A stretch of 64,000 nucleotides of DNA. Origin: Erwinia pyri. Lineage in GTDB: Bacteria; Pseudomonadota; Gammaproteobacteria; Enterobacterales; Enterobacteriaceae. Below the pieces are notes generated by a model. That model made no database searches, had not been told where the DNA came from, and worked only from the letters and a program-made list of their open reading frames with translations. Each line of letters begins with the position of its first letter. Position 1 is the first letter of the stretch. Location of the stretch: assembly GCF_030758455.1 (NCBI RefSeq), contig NZ_CP132353.1, forward strand, positions 186,001 to 250,000. The letters run 5' to 3'. Position numbers and translations under genes: made by a program. Below are positions 41,959-51,700 of the stretch, piece after piece.

Positions 41959-42783
41959 TTACTGGCGAGCCTGCAGGAATGCCAGCAGATCGGCATTCAG
42001 CGTTTCCTGATGGGTCACGGCAAAACCGTGTGGCGCATTATCATAGATTTTCAGTTCCGCACCCGCGATGCTGGCGGCAGCCAGCTTGCCGGTGGTTTCG
42101 AATGGCACTATCTGGTCATTGCTGCCGTGGATCACCAGCGTAGGCACGTCAATTTTCGGCATATCAGCACGGAAATCCGTTTCTGAGAACGCCGTAACAC
42201 AATCTACTGTACCCTTCAGCGAAGCCAGCAGCGCAATATTCAGCGTCTGCGTCAGCACGCCTTCAGAAACGCTCTGTCCCGCATTGATACCGAAGAACGG
42301 CGTGTTAAATTCTTTGATAAACTGCGCGCGATCGCTGCGCAAGCCCTGCCTGATACCCTCAAATACAGAGAGATCCACGCCCTGTGGATAATCTTCGGCC
42401 TTGCCAAAAATAGGGGTCACGGCGCCTAACAGCACCAGGCCTGCCACACGGGAACTGCCATAACGGCTGATATAACGGGCCACATCGCCGCCGCCCATAG
42501 AGAAGCCGACCAGCGTGACCTCCTGCAGATCCAGGCTGGTGATCAGATCGTTGATGTCGCTGGCGAAGGTGTCGTAATCATAACCTGTCCACGGCTGCTC
42601 AGAGCGACCAAATCCGCGGCGGTCAAAGGCGATAGCGCGGTAGCCACGCTCGGCCAGGAAATTCATCTGGCTGTCCCACATATCGGCGTCCAGTGGCCAG
42701 CCGTGGCTGAACAGCACCGGTTTGCCTGTGCCCCAGTCTTTATAATAGATCTGCGTACCGTCTGATGTTTTGAATGTGCTCAT
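41959..42783 (-). CDS. Alpha/beta hydrolase (non-haem chloroperoxidase-like)
   Basis: A 274-residue hydrolase of the group annotated as non-haem chloroperoxidases/esterases. SHGWPLDADMW gives the oxyanion region, FDRRGFGRSEQPW and VGFSMGGGDVARY the nucleophile elbow (Ser in GFSMG), HGSNDQIVP the acid and APHGFAVTH the catalytic His. ATG 42783 starts the conserved MSTFKTSDGTQIYYKDWG. It is the last gene of the minus-strand group that begins with the amidohydrolase. Confidence 0.87.
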   Translation of the reverse strand: MSTFKTSDGTQIYYKDWGTGKPVLFSHGWPLDADMWDSQMNFLAERGYRAIAFDRRGFGRSEQPWTGYDYDTFASDINDLITSLDLQEVTLVGFSMGGGDVARYISRYGSSRVAGLVLLGAVTPIFGKAEDYPQGVDLSVFEGIRQGLRSDRAQFIKEFNTPFFGINAGQSVSEGVLTQTLNIALLASLKGTVDCVTAFSETDFRADMPKIDVPTLVIHGSNDQIVPFETTGKLAAASIAGAELKIYDNAPHGFAVTHQETLNADLLAFLQARQ

Positions 42784-42825
42784 TATTTGACCTTGCCTTT
42801 TACAGTTAAAAAAAGAGGAACCCAT

Positions 42826-44448
42826 TTATACCGGGGCGACCAGATAGCGTACGTCAGGCAGCTTTTCTCCCTGATGGAACTGATAAACCCGATTCTGAAT
42901 TTTCAGATCGTTCATGGTGTAGCGATCCTGCTGACGCAGATGCTCCATCCACGATCCAACGATAAAGGTTTCGACGAAGATGCCTGGCTGCAGGATGTCC
43001 TCATACACAGACCAGTTGATGGCGCCTCCCCGCTTGCGCACCCGGCGCATGTCCTGCATACAGACGGTAAAGCTGTGGGCATCACCCTCGCGAACGAGAT
43101 ACTCATAAGTCACCATCACCGGCCCGCGGTCGTGATGAATTTCCAGGGCGGGGATGGGCTGGTTGCTGGTGCTGATATCCAGGTTAAGGTCGGGATCCAG
43201 ATCCAACCGCCAGCGGAACACGGTGGCACAGGCCAGCACCATTCCCAGCGCCGCCACGCCCAGCGAGACGGGAATGCCGTAATGAGAAGCAAGCTGCCCC
43301 CACACCGCGCTGCCAAGGGTCATCGACCCGAAGAACACGGTGAGATAAACCGCCAGCGCGCGGGCTTTCACCCATTTCGCTGCGCTACGTTGCGCCCCCA
43401 GGTTCAGCGTGGAAAGCACCGCTATCCATGAGAAGCCGGTAAAGAACTCAAAGGCGTTCAGCAGCCAGAAATGGCGGACAAAGGCGAGTGCCAGCAGCGT
43501 GATGGCAAAAAGCAGGCTTGCCAGCACCATCAGCCGGTCGGGATTAAAGCGCTTGCGCAGCCGGGGCAGCATAATGGCCCCGCAGATCGCGCCCACCCCA
43601 ATACAGGCCAGCATAATGCCGTAGCCGCCCGGCCCCAGCCCCAGCTCGCGCCGGGCAACCAGCGGTAACAGCGCCCAGCCTGCGCTGCCAAACACGAAGA
43701 AGGCGACGGTACGAACAAGGACATTACGCAGCACCGGTGCCGCGTGGACATAACGCAGCCCGGCCCGCACGGCAGAGAAGAAGTGCTCTGGCGGCAGGCG
43801 CTGCACCGCCGGTTCTGCTTTCCAGCGATAAAGCACCCAGGCAACGCCCAGCACTGAAACGGCATTCAGCAGGAAGACCAGCCAGGGACCGGCGAAGGTC
43901 ATGATCAGCCCACCCAGCGCCGGGCCGATGGCGCGACTGATATTGATGCCGAGCGAATTCAGCGCGATAGCGGGTCCCAGCTCCGCCTTGCTGACCAGAT
44001 CCGGCACAATCGCCTGAAACGGCGGGGAGCTCATTGCCGCACCCGTGCTGAGCAGAAAAGCGGCAATCAGCAGCACCAGCGGCGTGACCTGCCCGGTAAA
44101 GGAGAGGAGAGCCAGCGCGGCAGCAGCGATAAATACCCACACCTGTGAAAACAGCAGGTATTTACGGCGATCCACTATATCGGCCATCACCCCGGAGGGC
44201 AGGGCAAAAAGAAACATCGGCAGGCTGCTGGCGGCCTGAACCATCGCCACTGAAAGCGGATCGGCGCTTAAGGTGAGCATGCTCCAGTTCACGCCAACAT
44301 CGTTCATCCATGAACCTATGTTCGACACCACCGTCGCTATCCAGAGCGTGCGGAAGACGCGCTGGCGCAGCGGTTGCCACGGCGAGGCGGCAACAGCCGG
44401 AACGGCCGCTTCTACCGCCACATCATGAAGATCGTTAACCTGCGCCAA
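42826..44448 (-). CDS. MFS transporter with C-terminal antibiotic-monooxygenase-like domain
   Basis: A 540-residue protein. Residues 20-420 are an EntS/MefA-type MFS exporter (VFRTLWIATVVSNIGSWMND, LPSGVMADIVDRRKYLL, GINISRAIGPALGGLIM). The last 110 residues form a soluble alpha/beta domain (GPVMVTYEYLV, FVETFIVGSWMEHLRQQDR) resembling antibiotic biosynthesis monooxygenases. Substrate unknown. It starts inside the end of the DoxX gene, a 14-base overlap, so the two are coupled. Confidence 0.82.
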   Translation of the reverse strand: MAQVNDLHDVAVEAAVPAVAASPWQPLRQRVFRTLWIATVVSNIGSWMNDVGVNWSMLTLSADPLSVAMVQAASSLPMFLFALPSGVMADIVDRRKYLLFSQVWVFIAAAALALLSFTGQVTPLVLLIAAFLLSTGAAMSSPPFQAIVPDLVSKAELGPAIALNSLGINISRAIGPALGGLIMTFAGPWLVFLLNAVSVLGVAWVLYRWKAEPAVQRLPPEHFFSAVRAGLRYVHAAPVLRNVLVRTVAFFVFGSAGWALLPLVARRELGLGPGGYGIMLACIGVGAICGAIMLPRLRKRFNPDRLMVLASLLFAITLLALAFVRHFWLLNAFEFFTGFSWIAVLSTLNLGAQRSAAKWVKARALAVYLTVFFGSMTLGSAVWGQLASHYGIPVSLGVAALGMVLACATVFRWRLDLDPDLNLDISTSNQPIPALEIHHDRGPVMVTYEYLVREGDAHSFTVCMQDMRRVRKRGGAINWSVYEDILQPGIFVETFIVGSWMEHLRQQDRYTMNDLKIQNRVYQFHQGEKLPDVRYLVAPV

Positions 44449-44860
44449 AGCGAACCTCCCTGGTGCGATTTGCCCCGATGCGCCATTTGCCAGGGCCGGT
44501 TATCGCCAGCGTGCCAAACAGGATCAGCAGCAGCCAGCCGAACTGACCTTCGGCAATGCTCCAGTCAGGATGCACAAACAGCATCGCCACCAGCAGCACG
44601 CCGATAATCGGCAGGCAGGCAAGGCGCGTGCCGAAGCCGACAATAATGAAGAGTGGGCAGATAACTTCGGCAAAAATAGCCGGGACAAGACTCATCCACG
44701 GGCCAAGTCCGAAGGGATCTTCGATATGCGTCAGTTCTTCGCTGAAATGAAACACCTTTGGCAGGCCGTGTACATAGAGCAACAGCAGGCTGCCAGCCAG
44801 GCGCAGGAAGAACAGCCCCGCATCGATACGGGGCGGCTGAGTGAGGTTATTTTTCATCAT
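44435..44860 (-). CDS. DoxX-family membrane protein
   Basis: A 141-residue four-helix membrane protein (LFFLRLAGSLLLLYVHGLPK, VPAIFAEVICPLFIIVGFGT, FGWLLLILFGTLAI). DoxX-like proteins are membrane subunits or partners in redox and small-molecule metabolism. Tandem ATG codons at 44860 and 44857 are possible starts; the longer frame to 44968 overlaps the amidohydrolase gene and is unlikely. The ribosome site is poor, so translation is probably coupled to the upstream stop at 44862. Confidence 0.82.
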   Translation of the reverse strand: MMKNNLTQPPRIDAGLFFLRLAGSLLLLYVHGLPKVFHFSEELTHIEDPFGLGPWMSLVPAIFAEVICPLFIIVGFGTRLACLPIIGVLLVAMLFVHPDWSIAEGQFGWLLLILFGTLAITGPGKWRIGANRTREVRFGAG

Positions 44861-44861
44861 A

Positions 44862-46739
44862 TCAGAACGCAAAGCAGCTGCAGCCGAGCGCGCCCCAGAA
44901 GGCGTTATCTTCGGCAACCGGAACGTTAGCGCCACGAGCAATATCGTGTGAATGGCTGTGCACGCCACACGGACCGCTGCAGTGGTGAGCCTGCTGCTGC
45001 ATACCGACGCGAGCGTTTGCCTGCGGCGGTGCGCTGCGATAGTGTCCTGGCACCTTCACTACTGGCGACCAGTCTGGTAGCACGGGTAGCGACGGTGGCC
45101 CTTCGGCGCTAAAGGATCCGGCGGCATAAACCACGTTGCCATCCACCAGGGTCAGGACGGACTCAATGCCTTTGATCTCTTCTTCCGGCACGCTGAAGTA
45201 ATCTTTGCTCAGCACCACCATATCTGCGAGCTGACCCGCTTTGATCTGCCCTTTTTTGCCCTGTTCGCTGGAGAACCAGGCGCTGCCCTGGGTCCAGAGC
45301 ATCAGCGCCGTTTCGCGATCGAGCCGGGCGTTGACGTCATACATCTGCATACCGCCCACGGTCCGGCCGGAAACCAGCCAGTAGAGTGCGGTCCAGGGGT
45401 TATAGCTCGCGACTCGCGTGGCATCCGTTCCCAGGCCGACCGGCACGCCGGTTTCCAGCATTTTTGCCACCGGCGGCGTATGGCGCGTGGCTTCAATACC
45501 GTAGCGCTCGGCGAAGTACTCGCCCTGGAAAGCCATACGGTGCTGCACCGCAATGCCGCCGCCAAGCTCTTTGATGCGGTCGATATTGCGCTGCGTGACC
45601 GTTTCCGCATGGTCAAAGAACCAGTGCAGGCCGTTGAACGGGATCTCGCGGTTTACTTTCTCAAAGACATCCAGCATGCGGCTGATGGACTCATCGTAGG
45701 TGGCATGCAGGCGGAAGGGCCAGCGGTGCTCAACCAGATGGCGCACTACGCGCTCCAGCTCATCTTCCATACCGGGCGCAAGGTCTGGACGGGGTTCCAG
45801 GAAATCTTCAAAGTCGGCAGCCGAGAAGACCAGCATCTCTCCGGCGCCGTTATGACGGAAGTAATCGGTTCCCTGGCCCGGCGAGAGCATATCGGTCCAC
45901 TTTTCAAAATCTTCCAGCTCATGACCGGGACGCTGGGTGAAGAGGTTATAGGCGATGCGTAAGGTCATCTGCTTTTTCTCATGCAGCTCAGCAATGACTT
46001 CGTAATCTTCGGGGTAGTTCTGGAAGCCGCCACCGGCGTCAATGGCGCTGGTCAGCCCCAGCCGGTTCAGCTCGCGCATAAACTGGCGCGTAGAGTTGAC
46101 CTGCAGTTCCAGAGGCAGTTTTGGGCCTTTTGCCAGCGTGGAGTAGAGGATCATCGCATTCGGACGGGCAATCAGCATGCCGGTAGGGTTGCCGTTGCTG
46201 TCACGCTGGATCTCGCCGCCCGGTGGGTTCGGCGTATCTTTGGTGTAGCCCACCACTCTGAGCGCGGCGCGGTTAAGCAGGGCGCGATCATATAAATGCA
46301 GGATAAAGACCGGCGTATCCGGCGCGGCTTCATTGATCTCTTCCAGCGTAGGCATACGGCGCTCGGCAAACTGGAATTCGGTCCAGCCGCCGACCACTCT
46401 CACCCACTGTGGGTTGGGGGTGCGCAGCGCCTGCTCTTTCAACATTCTTAACGCATCAGCCAGCGAAGGGACGCCTTCCCAACGCAGTTCAAGATTGTAA
46501 TTCAGGCCGCCGCGGATCAGATGGAGGTGGGAGTCGTTGAGGCCTGGCACGGCGGTATGCCCGTTGAGATTGATTAATTTCGTGCCTTCCTCGTGGTACT
46601 GCATCACTTCAGCAAGGCTGCCGACGGCGAGAAATTTACCCTCACTGATGGCTGCGGCTTCCGCTACTGGGTTTTCGCGGTCTACCGTATGAAATTTACC
46701 GTTGGTGAAAATAAGATCCGCTTTACCGGGCGTGACCAT
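44862..46739 (-). CDS. YtcJ-like metal-dependent amidohydrolase with Cys/His-rich tail
   Basis: A 625-residue amidohydrolase. NLNGHTAVPGLNDSHLHL near residue 65 holds the first metal ligands, FRLHATYDES and WFFDHAE later His residues, and VGLGTDATRVASYNP the final Asp. The last 60 residues are an extra tail with HHCSGPCGVHSHSHD and other His/Cys, perhaps a metal-binding appendage. Substrate unknown. GGAGG before the ATG is ideal. It heads the minus-strand group and diverges from the cysteine hydrolase gene. Confidence 0.87.
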   Translation of the reverse strand: MVTPGKADLIFTNGKFHTVDRENPVAEAAAISEGKFLAVGSLAEVMQYHEEGTKLINLNGHTAVPGLNDSHLHLIRGGLNYNLELRWEGVPSLADALRMLKEQALRTPNPQWVRVVGGWTEFQFAERRMPTLEEINEAAPDTPVFILHLYDRALLNRAALRVVGYTKDTPNPPGGEIQRDSNGNPTGMLIARPNAMILYSTLAKGPKLPLELQVNSTRQFMRELNRLGLTSAIDAGGGFQNYPEDYEVIAELHEKKQMTLRIAYNLFTQRPGHELEDFEKWTDMLSPGQGTDYFRHNGAGEMLVFSAADFEDFLEPRPDLAPGMEDELERVVRHLVEHRWPFRLHATYDESISRMLDVFEKVNREIPFNGLHWFFDHAETVTQRNIDRIKELGGGIAVQHRMAFQGEYFAERYGIEATRHTPPVAKMLETGVPVGLGTDATRVASYNPWTALYWLVSGRTVGGMQMYDVNARLDRETALMLWTQGSAWFSSEQGKKGQIKAGQLADMVVLSKDYFSVPEEEIKGIESVLTLVDGNVVYAAGSFSAEGPPSLPVLPDWSPVVKVPGHYRSAPPQANARVGMQQQAHHCSGPCGVHSHSHDIARGANVPVAEDNAFWGALGCSCFAF

Positions 46740-46855
46740 AAAACCTCCTGAATGTTGATGAACGAAAAGGCTGAGGCCACGGAACGCGCCGTCTCGTGAA
46801 ACGTCAGGCCTGCTACAGGCGGCAGTATGGTGAGAGCAAGGGAGCAGCGTCTAGT

Positions 46856-46903
46856 TATACAAACGGATAGGTATACCAACGTATAGTTATACACAGAGAT
46901 AAT
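46856..46903. repeat. Three tandem 16-bp repeats in the divergent promoter
   Basis: TATACAAACGGATAGG (46856-46871), TATACCAACGTATAGT (46872-46887) and TATACACAGAGATAAT (46888-46903) follow one another with an exact 16-bp period. They are in the 314-base gap between the divergent amidohydrolase and cysteine hydrolase genes, about 115 bases from the former. Such arrays are typical regulator-binding sites. Nothing else in the gap is recognised. Confidence 0.75.
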
Positions 46904-47065
46904 AGTTAGCCCTGAAAAACCCCCTTACAATTTGCTCAGACAGTGACGACAGGCCCCGGCCATCAGGGGTCCGCAACATGCCTCTCCTGACCAGAACACT
47001 GTCACTCCCATCCGGAACAGCACCGCCCCGGACATGCAGTCACCTAAACCTCAATGGGCATATTC

Positions 47066-47752
47066 ATGACTAACTCCAAACTTGAAGTACTGACGCCTCA
47101 TAACAGCCAGATGATTTTCATCGACCAGCAGCCGCAGATGGCGTTTGGCGTGCAGTCAATCGATCGCCAGGTCCTGAAAAACAACACCGTTGCGCTGGCT
47201 AAAGCGGCGAAAGTTTTCAATATTCCCACCATCATCACTACCGTGGAAACAGAGAGCTTCTCAGGTCATACCTACCCTGAGCTGCTGGATGTCTTCCCGA
47301 ACCTGGATATCCTGGAACGCACCTCAATGAACTCCTGGGATGACCAGAAGGTGCGCGATGCCCTGGCGGCAAACGGCAAGAAAAAAGTGGTGGTTTCCGG
47401 CCTGTGGACTGAAGTCTGCAACAACAGCTTCTCTCTGTGTGCAATGCTGGAAGGCGGTTACGAAATCTATATGGTGGCTGATGCCTCAGGCGGCACCACC
47501 AAAGAAGCGCACGATTACGCGATGCAGCGCATGATCCAGGCGGGCGTGATCCCGGTAACCTGGCAGCAGGTGATGCTGGAGTGGCAGCGTGACTGGGCGC
47601 ACAAAGATACCTACAACGCCGTGATGGATATTGCCAAAGAGCATTCTGGTGCTTACGGCATCGGCGTGGATTACGCCTACACCATGGTGCACAAAGCGCC
47701 GTCACGTCAGAAGAGCGAACACCGCACGCTGGCGCCGGTTCCGGCTCGCTGA
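47066..47752 (+). CDS. Isochorismatase-like cysteine hydrolase (YcaC family)
   Basis: A 228-residue hydrolase like E. coli YcaC. FIDQQPQMAFGVQ carries the catalytic Asp, VVVSGLWTEVCNNSFSLCA the catalytic Cys after the GLWTEV motif, and a Lys near residue 80-85 should complete the triad. Substrate unknown. ATG 47066 gives the usual family start (MTNSKLEVLTPHNSQM); ATG 47054 is four codons earlier and neither has a strong ribosome site. It leads a plus-strand series with two XapX genes and two signalling genes. Confidence 0.87.
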   Translation: MTNSKLEVLTPHNSQMIFIDQQPQMAFGVQSIDRQVLKNNTVALAKAAKVFNIPTIITTVETESFSGHTYPELLDVFPNLDILERTSMNSWDDQKVRDALAANGKKKVVVSGLWTEVCNNSFSLCAMLEGGYEIYMVADASGGTTKEAHDYAMQRMIQAGVIPVTWQQVMLEWQRDWAHKDTYNAVMDIAKEHSGAYGIGVDYAYTMVHKAPSRQKSEHRTLAPVPAR

Positions 47753-47810
47753 TTTCCTCTGGCCGGCATGCAGGTGCCGGCCAGCCCTGACTGATGACAG
47801 GAGACTCGCC

Positions 47811-48044
47811 ATGAGTCCTTTACTCATATCTCTGGGGGCTGGCGTGCTGATCGGGCTGGTCTATGCGCTGCTTAATGTCCGCTCTCCGGCACCGCCTGCC
47901 GTCGCCCTGGTCGGGCTGTTGGGCATGATCGTAGGCGGTCAGCTGAGCCTGCAATTTTCACAGAAAGAGGTTGCCGCCCAGCACGCCCTTTCTCTGACTA
48001 CCGGGAAAGTCACGGCGTTGGCTGCAGGAAAAAAAGGGGTCTGA
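47811..48044 (+). CDS. XapX-domain small membrane protein 1 (DUF1427)
   Basis: A 77-residue protein with two hydrophobic segments and the XapX signature VYALLNVRSPAPPAVALVGL, then LGMIVGGQ. It begins MSPLLISLGAGVLIGLVYAL. Function of the family is unknown. CAGGAGACTCGCC precedes the ATG. The next gene, one base after its stop, encodes a second XapX protein. Confidence 0.85.
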   Translation: MSPLLISLGAGVLIGLVYALLNVRSPAPPAVALVGLLGMIVGGQLSLQFSQKEVAAQHALSLTTGKVTALAAGKKGV

Positions 48045-48045
48045 C

Positions 48046-48297
48046 ATGCTGAAATCCTACGTTATTGCACTACTGACCGGGATGCTGGCAGGCGTCCTCT
48101 ACTCCCTGATTGAAGTGAACTCGCCGGCACCGCCCGTGATTGCTCTGCTGGGGCTGTTTGGTATGTTGATTGGGGAACAACTTATCCCTTTACTGAAAAG
48201 AGTGATTAAACGTGAGCCGGTGACGCTCGCCTGGTTTCGCCATGAGTGCGTGCCAAAGATTAGCGGAACGCCACCGCCATCCGGCGACAAGCCTTGA
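48046..48297 (+). CDS. XapX-domain small membrane protein 2 (DUF1427)
   Basis: An 83-residue paralogue of the preceding protein. Both share a core (here YSLIEVNSPAPPVIALLGLF, then GMLIGEQL); this copy continues into a basic and Pro-rich cytoplasmic tail (KRVIKREPVTLAWFRHECVP). The pair probably forms a complex in the inner membrane. Its start is one base after the previous stop, so the two are translated together. Confidence 0.85.
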   Translation: MLKSYVIALLTGMLAGVLYSLIEVNSPAPPVIALLGLFGMLIGEQLIPLLKRVIKREPVTLAWFRHECVPKISGTPPPSGDKP

Positions 48298-48335
48298 TAA
48301 GGAAGCCCGCGTAAGCCGGGGTAAAGGATAACAGC

Positions 48336-48722
48336 ATGAAGCCGCCCCAGTGCATTGTGATCGTTGATGATGAACGTTCGGTCCGCAGTGGACTGAGTAA
48401 TCTGCTCCAGTCTGAAGGCTATGCAACCCTGGTTTTTGACTCTGCCGAGGCGTTACTGGCTGAAGATCGCCTGCTGGCCGGGGCGGCCTTTTTTATCATT
48501 GATATCAACCTGAAAGGCATGAGTGGTTTTGAGCTTTTTATTGAGCTGACCCGCCGGAAAGCGAACCCGCAGGTCATTCTGATTTCGGGGCAGGGGGATG
48601 AGAGCATGCTCTGGTACGCCATCAGCCTGGGCGCGCTGGCTTTTTTGCGCAAGCCCATTGATATCGATACCTTGTTCGGACATATTCATAACGAATTCAG
48701 CTCAAGAGATACGCCACCATGA
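48336..48722 (+). CDS. Single-domain response regulator (receiver)
   Basis: A 128-residue CheY-like receiver without an output domain. Acidic pocket D11/D12, phosphoacceptor D56 in FIIDINLKGMSG, Thr/Ser position in LISGQ, and K108 in LRKP are all present. It overlaps the kinase gene by four bases (ATGA), so it should be made in step with that kinase and probably receives its phosphoryl group. AAAGG lies before the ATG. Confidence 0.88.
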   Translation: MKPPQCIVIVDDERSVRSGLSNLLQSEGYATLVFDSAEALLAEDRLLAGAAFFIIDINLKGMSGFELFIELTRRKANPQVILISGQGDESMLWYAISLGALAFLRKPIDIDTLFGHIHNEFSSRDTPP

Positions 48723-51700
48723 GCACAACGCCTCTGGCGCTTTGGGGATCTGAAAGTTATGAATTCACCTTACCGGAAGAGTTCATCGTGACTCCGCTGG
48801 TACAGGCAGGCCAGGCGGAATGGCTGTTCTGCCAGGATCCCTCAGGCGGCGAAAGCTGGATGCTGGCAACAGCGGCCGGTGACGATGGGGTGTTTCCGGT
48901 CACGCAATTACTGAAAAATGAGTTCCTGCTGCGCGAGGATCTCAGCCCAAAATGGGCGATTAAGCCGGTTGCACACACCCTTTATCAGGGAAAGTATGCG
49001 CTGGTTTATCCCGCCTTCTGTTACCGGACGCTGGCCGACTCCCTGCGCCAGACGCCGCACTCTCTGTCTGACTTCCTTACCAACGCCGTGATGATGTGTT
49101 CAGCGCTGAGCCAGATGCATCAGCAGGGTATTGTGCATGGTGATATCAAGCCCGCGAATTTTTTCCGCCATGAGGAGGGGACGTTCCGGCTGGGTGGATT
49201 TGGTCTGGCCTGGCTGCAAACCGGGGCGCTGCTCCCGACCCGCCTGCCGACAACAGGCGGAACGCTGGCCTATATGTCGCCAGAGCACACCTCGCGGACG
49301 GCTCATCCGGTTACCAGTCAGAGCGACCTCTACAGCTTCGGTATGGTGCTATATGAGCTGCTGACCGGCAAGCTGCCGTTTGGCACGCCGGAAGGGAACC
49401 ATGCCGAGTGGGTTCACCATCACATCGCGTCACAGGCTCCTTCTCCTCATTTGCTGCGTGCTGACGTACCAGTGGCACTCTCCGCCCTGATTTTACGGCT
49501 GCTGGCGAAATCGCCGGATAAACGTTACCAGACGGCAGAAGGGGTGCTGGCCGATCTTCGCCGCTGCCTCTCCACGCTGACCCCGCAGGGCGATATCGGT
49601 ACTTTTACCCCGGGCCTGCAGGATACCCGGCAAAACGGCTTTGGCTCAGAGAAGCTCTATACCGATCATCCCCAGGCCGCAGAGATCCTGCAGGCTTTTA
49701 ATAAGGTCAGCAGCAGTGGCACGCACAGTCTGGTTATCATCAGCGGTGCGCCGGGCAGCGGCAAGTCAGCGCTGATCGCCTCTTCATTAAAAAAGCTGCA
49801 GCAGAAAAATGTCCTTCTGACGATGGTAAAGGCCGATCGCCACTCTCCCGTCTTACCCTATGGGGTGCTTATCGCTGCTTTCCGGTCGCTGGCGCTCAAT
49901 TTACTCGGGCTTGCGGCATCGGATGTGGCGCGCTGGCGTACCCACTTTACCCGTCTTTTAGGGGATTACGCCGGGCTGGCGGTACATTTTATCCCGGAAC
50001 TTGGCGTCCTGCTGAACAGGAAGGCTCGCCTGCCGACTGACGCCAGCTCGCTGGACGCCCGCGATCAGTTTAACAATATGGCCAGCAGTATGATTAAGGC
50101 GTTGGCCAATCCGGGCCGGCCTCTGGTTATCCTGATTGACGATCTGCACTGGGCCGATCAGGCCAGCCTGCAGCTGCTTCAGCATCTTCTGAGCCTGGAT
50201 GAAGCTATTCCGCTGATGATGGTGGTGGCTCACCGGGAGCTGACCTCGTTACCCTGCCCGTTAATTGCCGCGCATCTCACCCGCTTCCGGGCATCGGTCT
50301 CCAGCAGTGTGGATATCTCTCCAGACCCGCTATCGGTAAAAAAGATCGCGGGCTGGCTGGCAGGTCTGTTCCATCTCCGTCCCGTGCAGGCAAACGACCT
50401 GGCTCAGGTGATCCGTGAAAAGAGCGGCGGGAATCCCTTATTTACCTCTGAATTTGTGCGACAGGCTGTGCAGGATCGCCTTATCAGCCAGCCCAACGCA
50501 TCAGGGAGGTGGCACTACGATCTGGAGGCGATAAAAGCCTGCCACTACACGGAAAATGTGGCGAACAGAGTGCTGCAACAGCTGGAAACCATTCCGGCTA
50601 AAACCCGCGCACTGCTTGGTCACGTAGCCTGTCTGGGCGGGTCGGGTGAGCTTTTGTTGTCTGCAACCGTGCTGAATCTGTCGCTGGAGAGGCTGAAAAC
50701 CGATCTTGCGCCCGCCGTTGCCGCGCAGCTGATCACGTTGACGGCGCACACCTTCGCCTTTACGCATGACCGCGTGCAGGAAGCGGCGCTGAACCTGATC
50801 CCGGGCGCGGAGAAAGATGCCCTGCATTTTCGTGCGGCGAACAGGCTGGTGGCTCTGGCCGCCGGAGAGGCGAATAACGACTCGCTTTTCCGGGCGATCT
50901 ACCATATCGCCTGCGTGCAAAATGTTGCCCTGATCCGCCCGGAAGCCGCCAGATATCGCGCGCTGATCCTGCTCGCCACGCGGCAGGCAAAAAATACCGG
51001 CGACTACCTCTTTGCGCTGCGTTTTTTACAAACGGCACATCTTCTCGGCGAGCAGATGCCACCTGAGGAGCGCTTCACCTTTCTGCTGGAGGAGGCGGAG
51101 TGTGAATTTTTGCTGGGAAACCTCTCCGTAGCGCTCGGGCTGTGTGAAAGAGTGCTGCATGCACCAGGTAAACTCACGGATAAGGCGGTAGCCGCCTGTC
51201 TGCTGGCGGAAATTCATATGCGCCAGTCTGATAATCAGCTTGCGCTGGAAACGGCGATCGCCTGGCTGGCGGTGTTTGGCATTCATCTGAACCGCTTTCC
51301 GCATAAAGAAGAGTGTGACGCTGCCAGGGTCACGCTGAAAGCGCAGGTCGGTAACAATCCCTATACCCGCTTCAGGTCGCTACCTTTGATGGCCAGCCGG
51401 GAGACCGAAGCGGTGATGAACCTGATGGCCAGCGCCAGCATGTTTGCCGCCTTTGTCAGCCCGCGCCTGCACTTTATGATCATCTGCAAAATGCTGCACC
51501 TGACTCTGGATCACGGTATCACCGGTGCTTCCACCTTTGCTCTCTCCTGGTACGGCGTGCTGTGTGGCGATCACTATGATGAATACAGCCGCGGTTTTGC
51601 CAGTACGCTGCTGGCACGGGAGCTGGTTTATCAGCACGATTTCACCAGTTTTAAAGCCAGGACGCTGCTGCCGCTGGATCAGGTCGGCATCTGGACCATG

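Noticed and set aside
46682..46894. A 70-codon minus-strand frame over the amidohydrolase promoter
   Set aside because: It runs through the tandem repeats and the amidohydrolase ribosome site and resembles no family.
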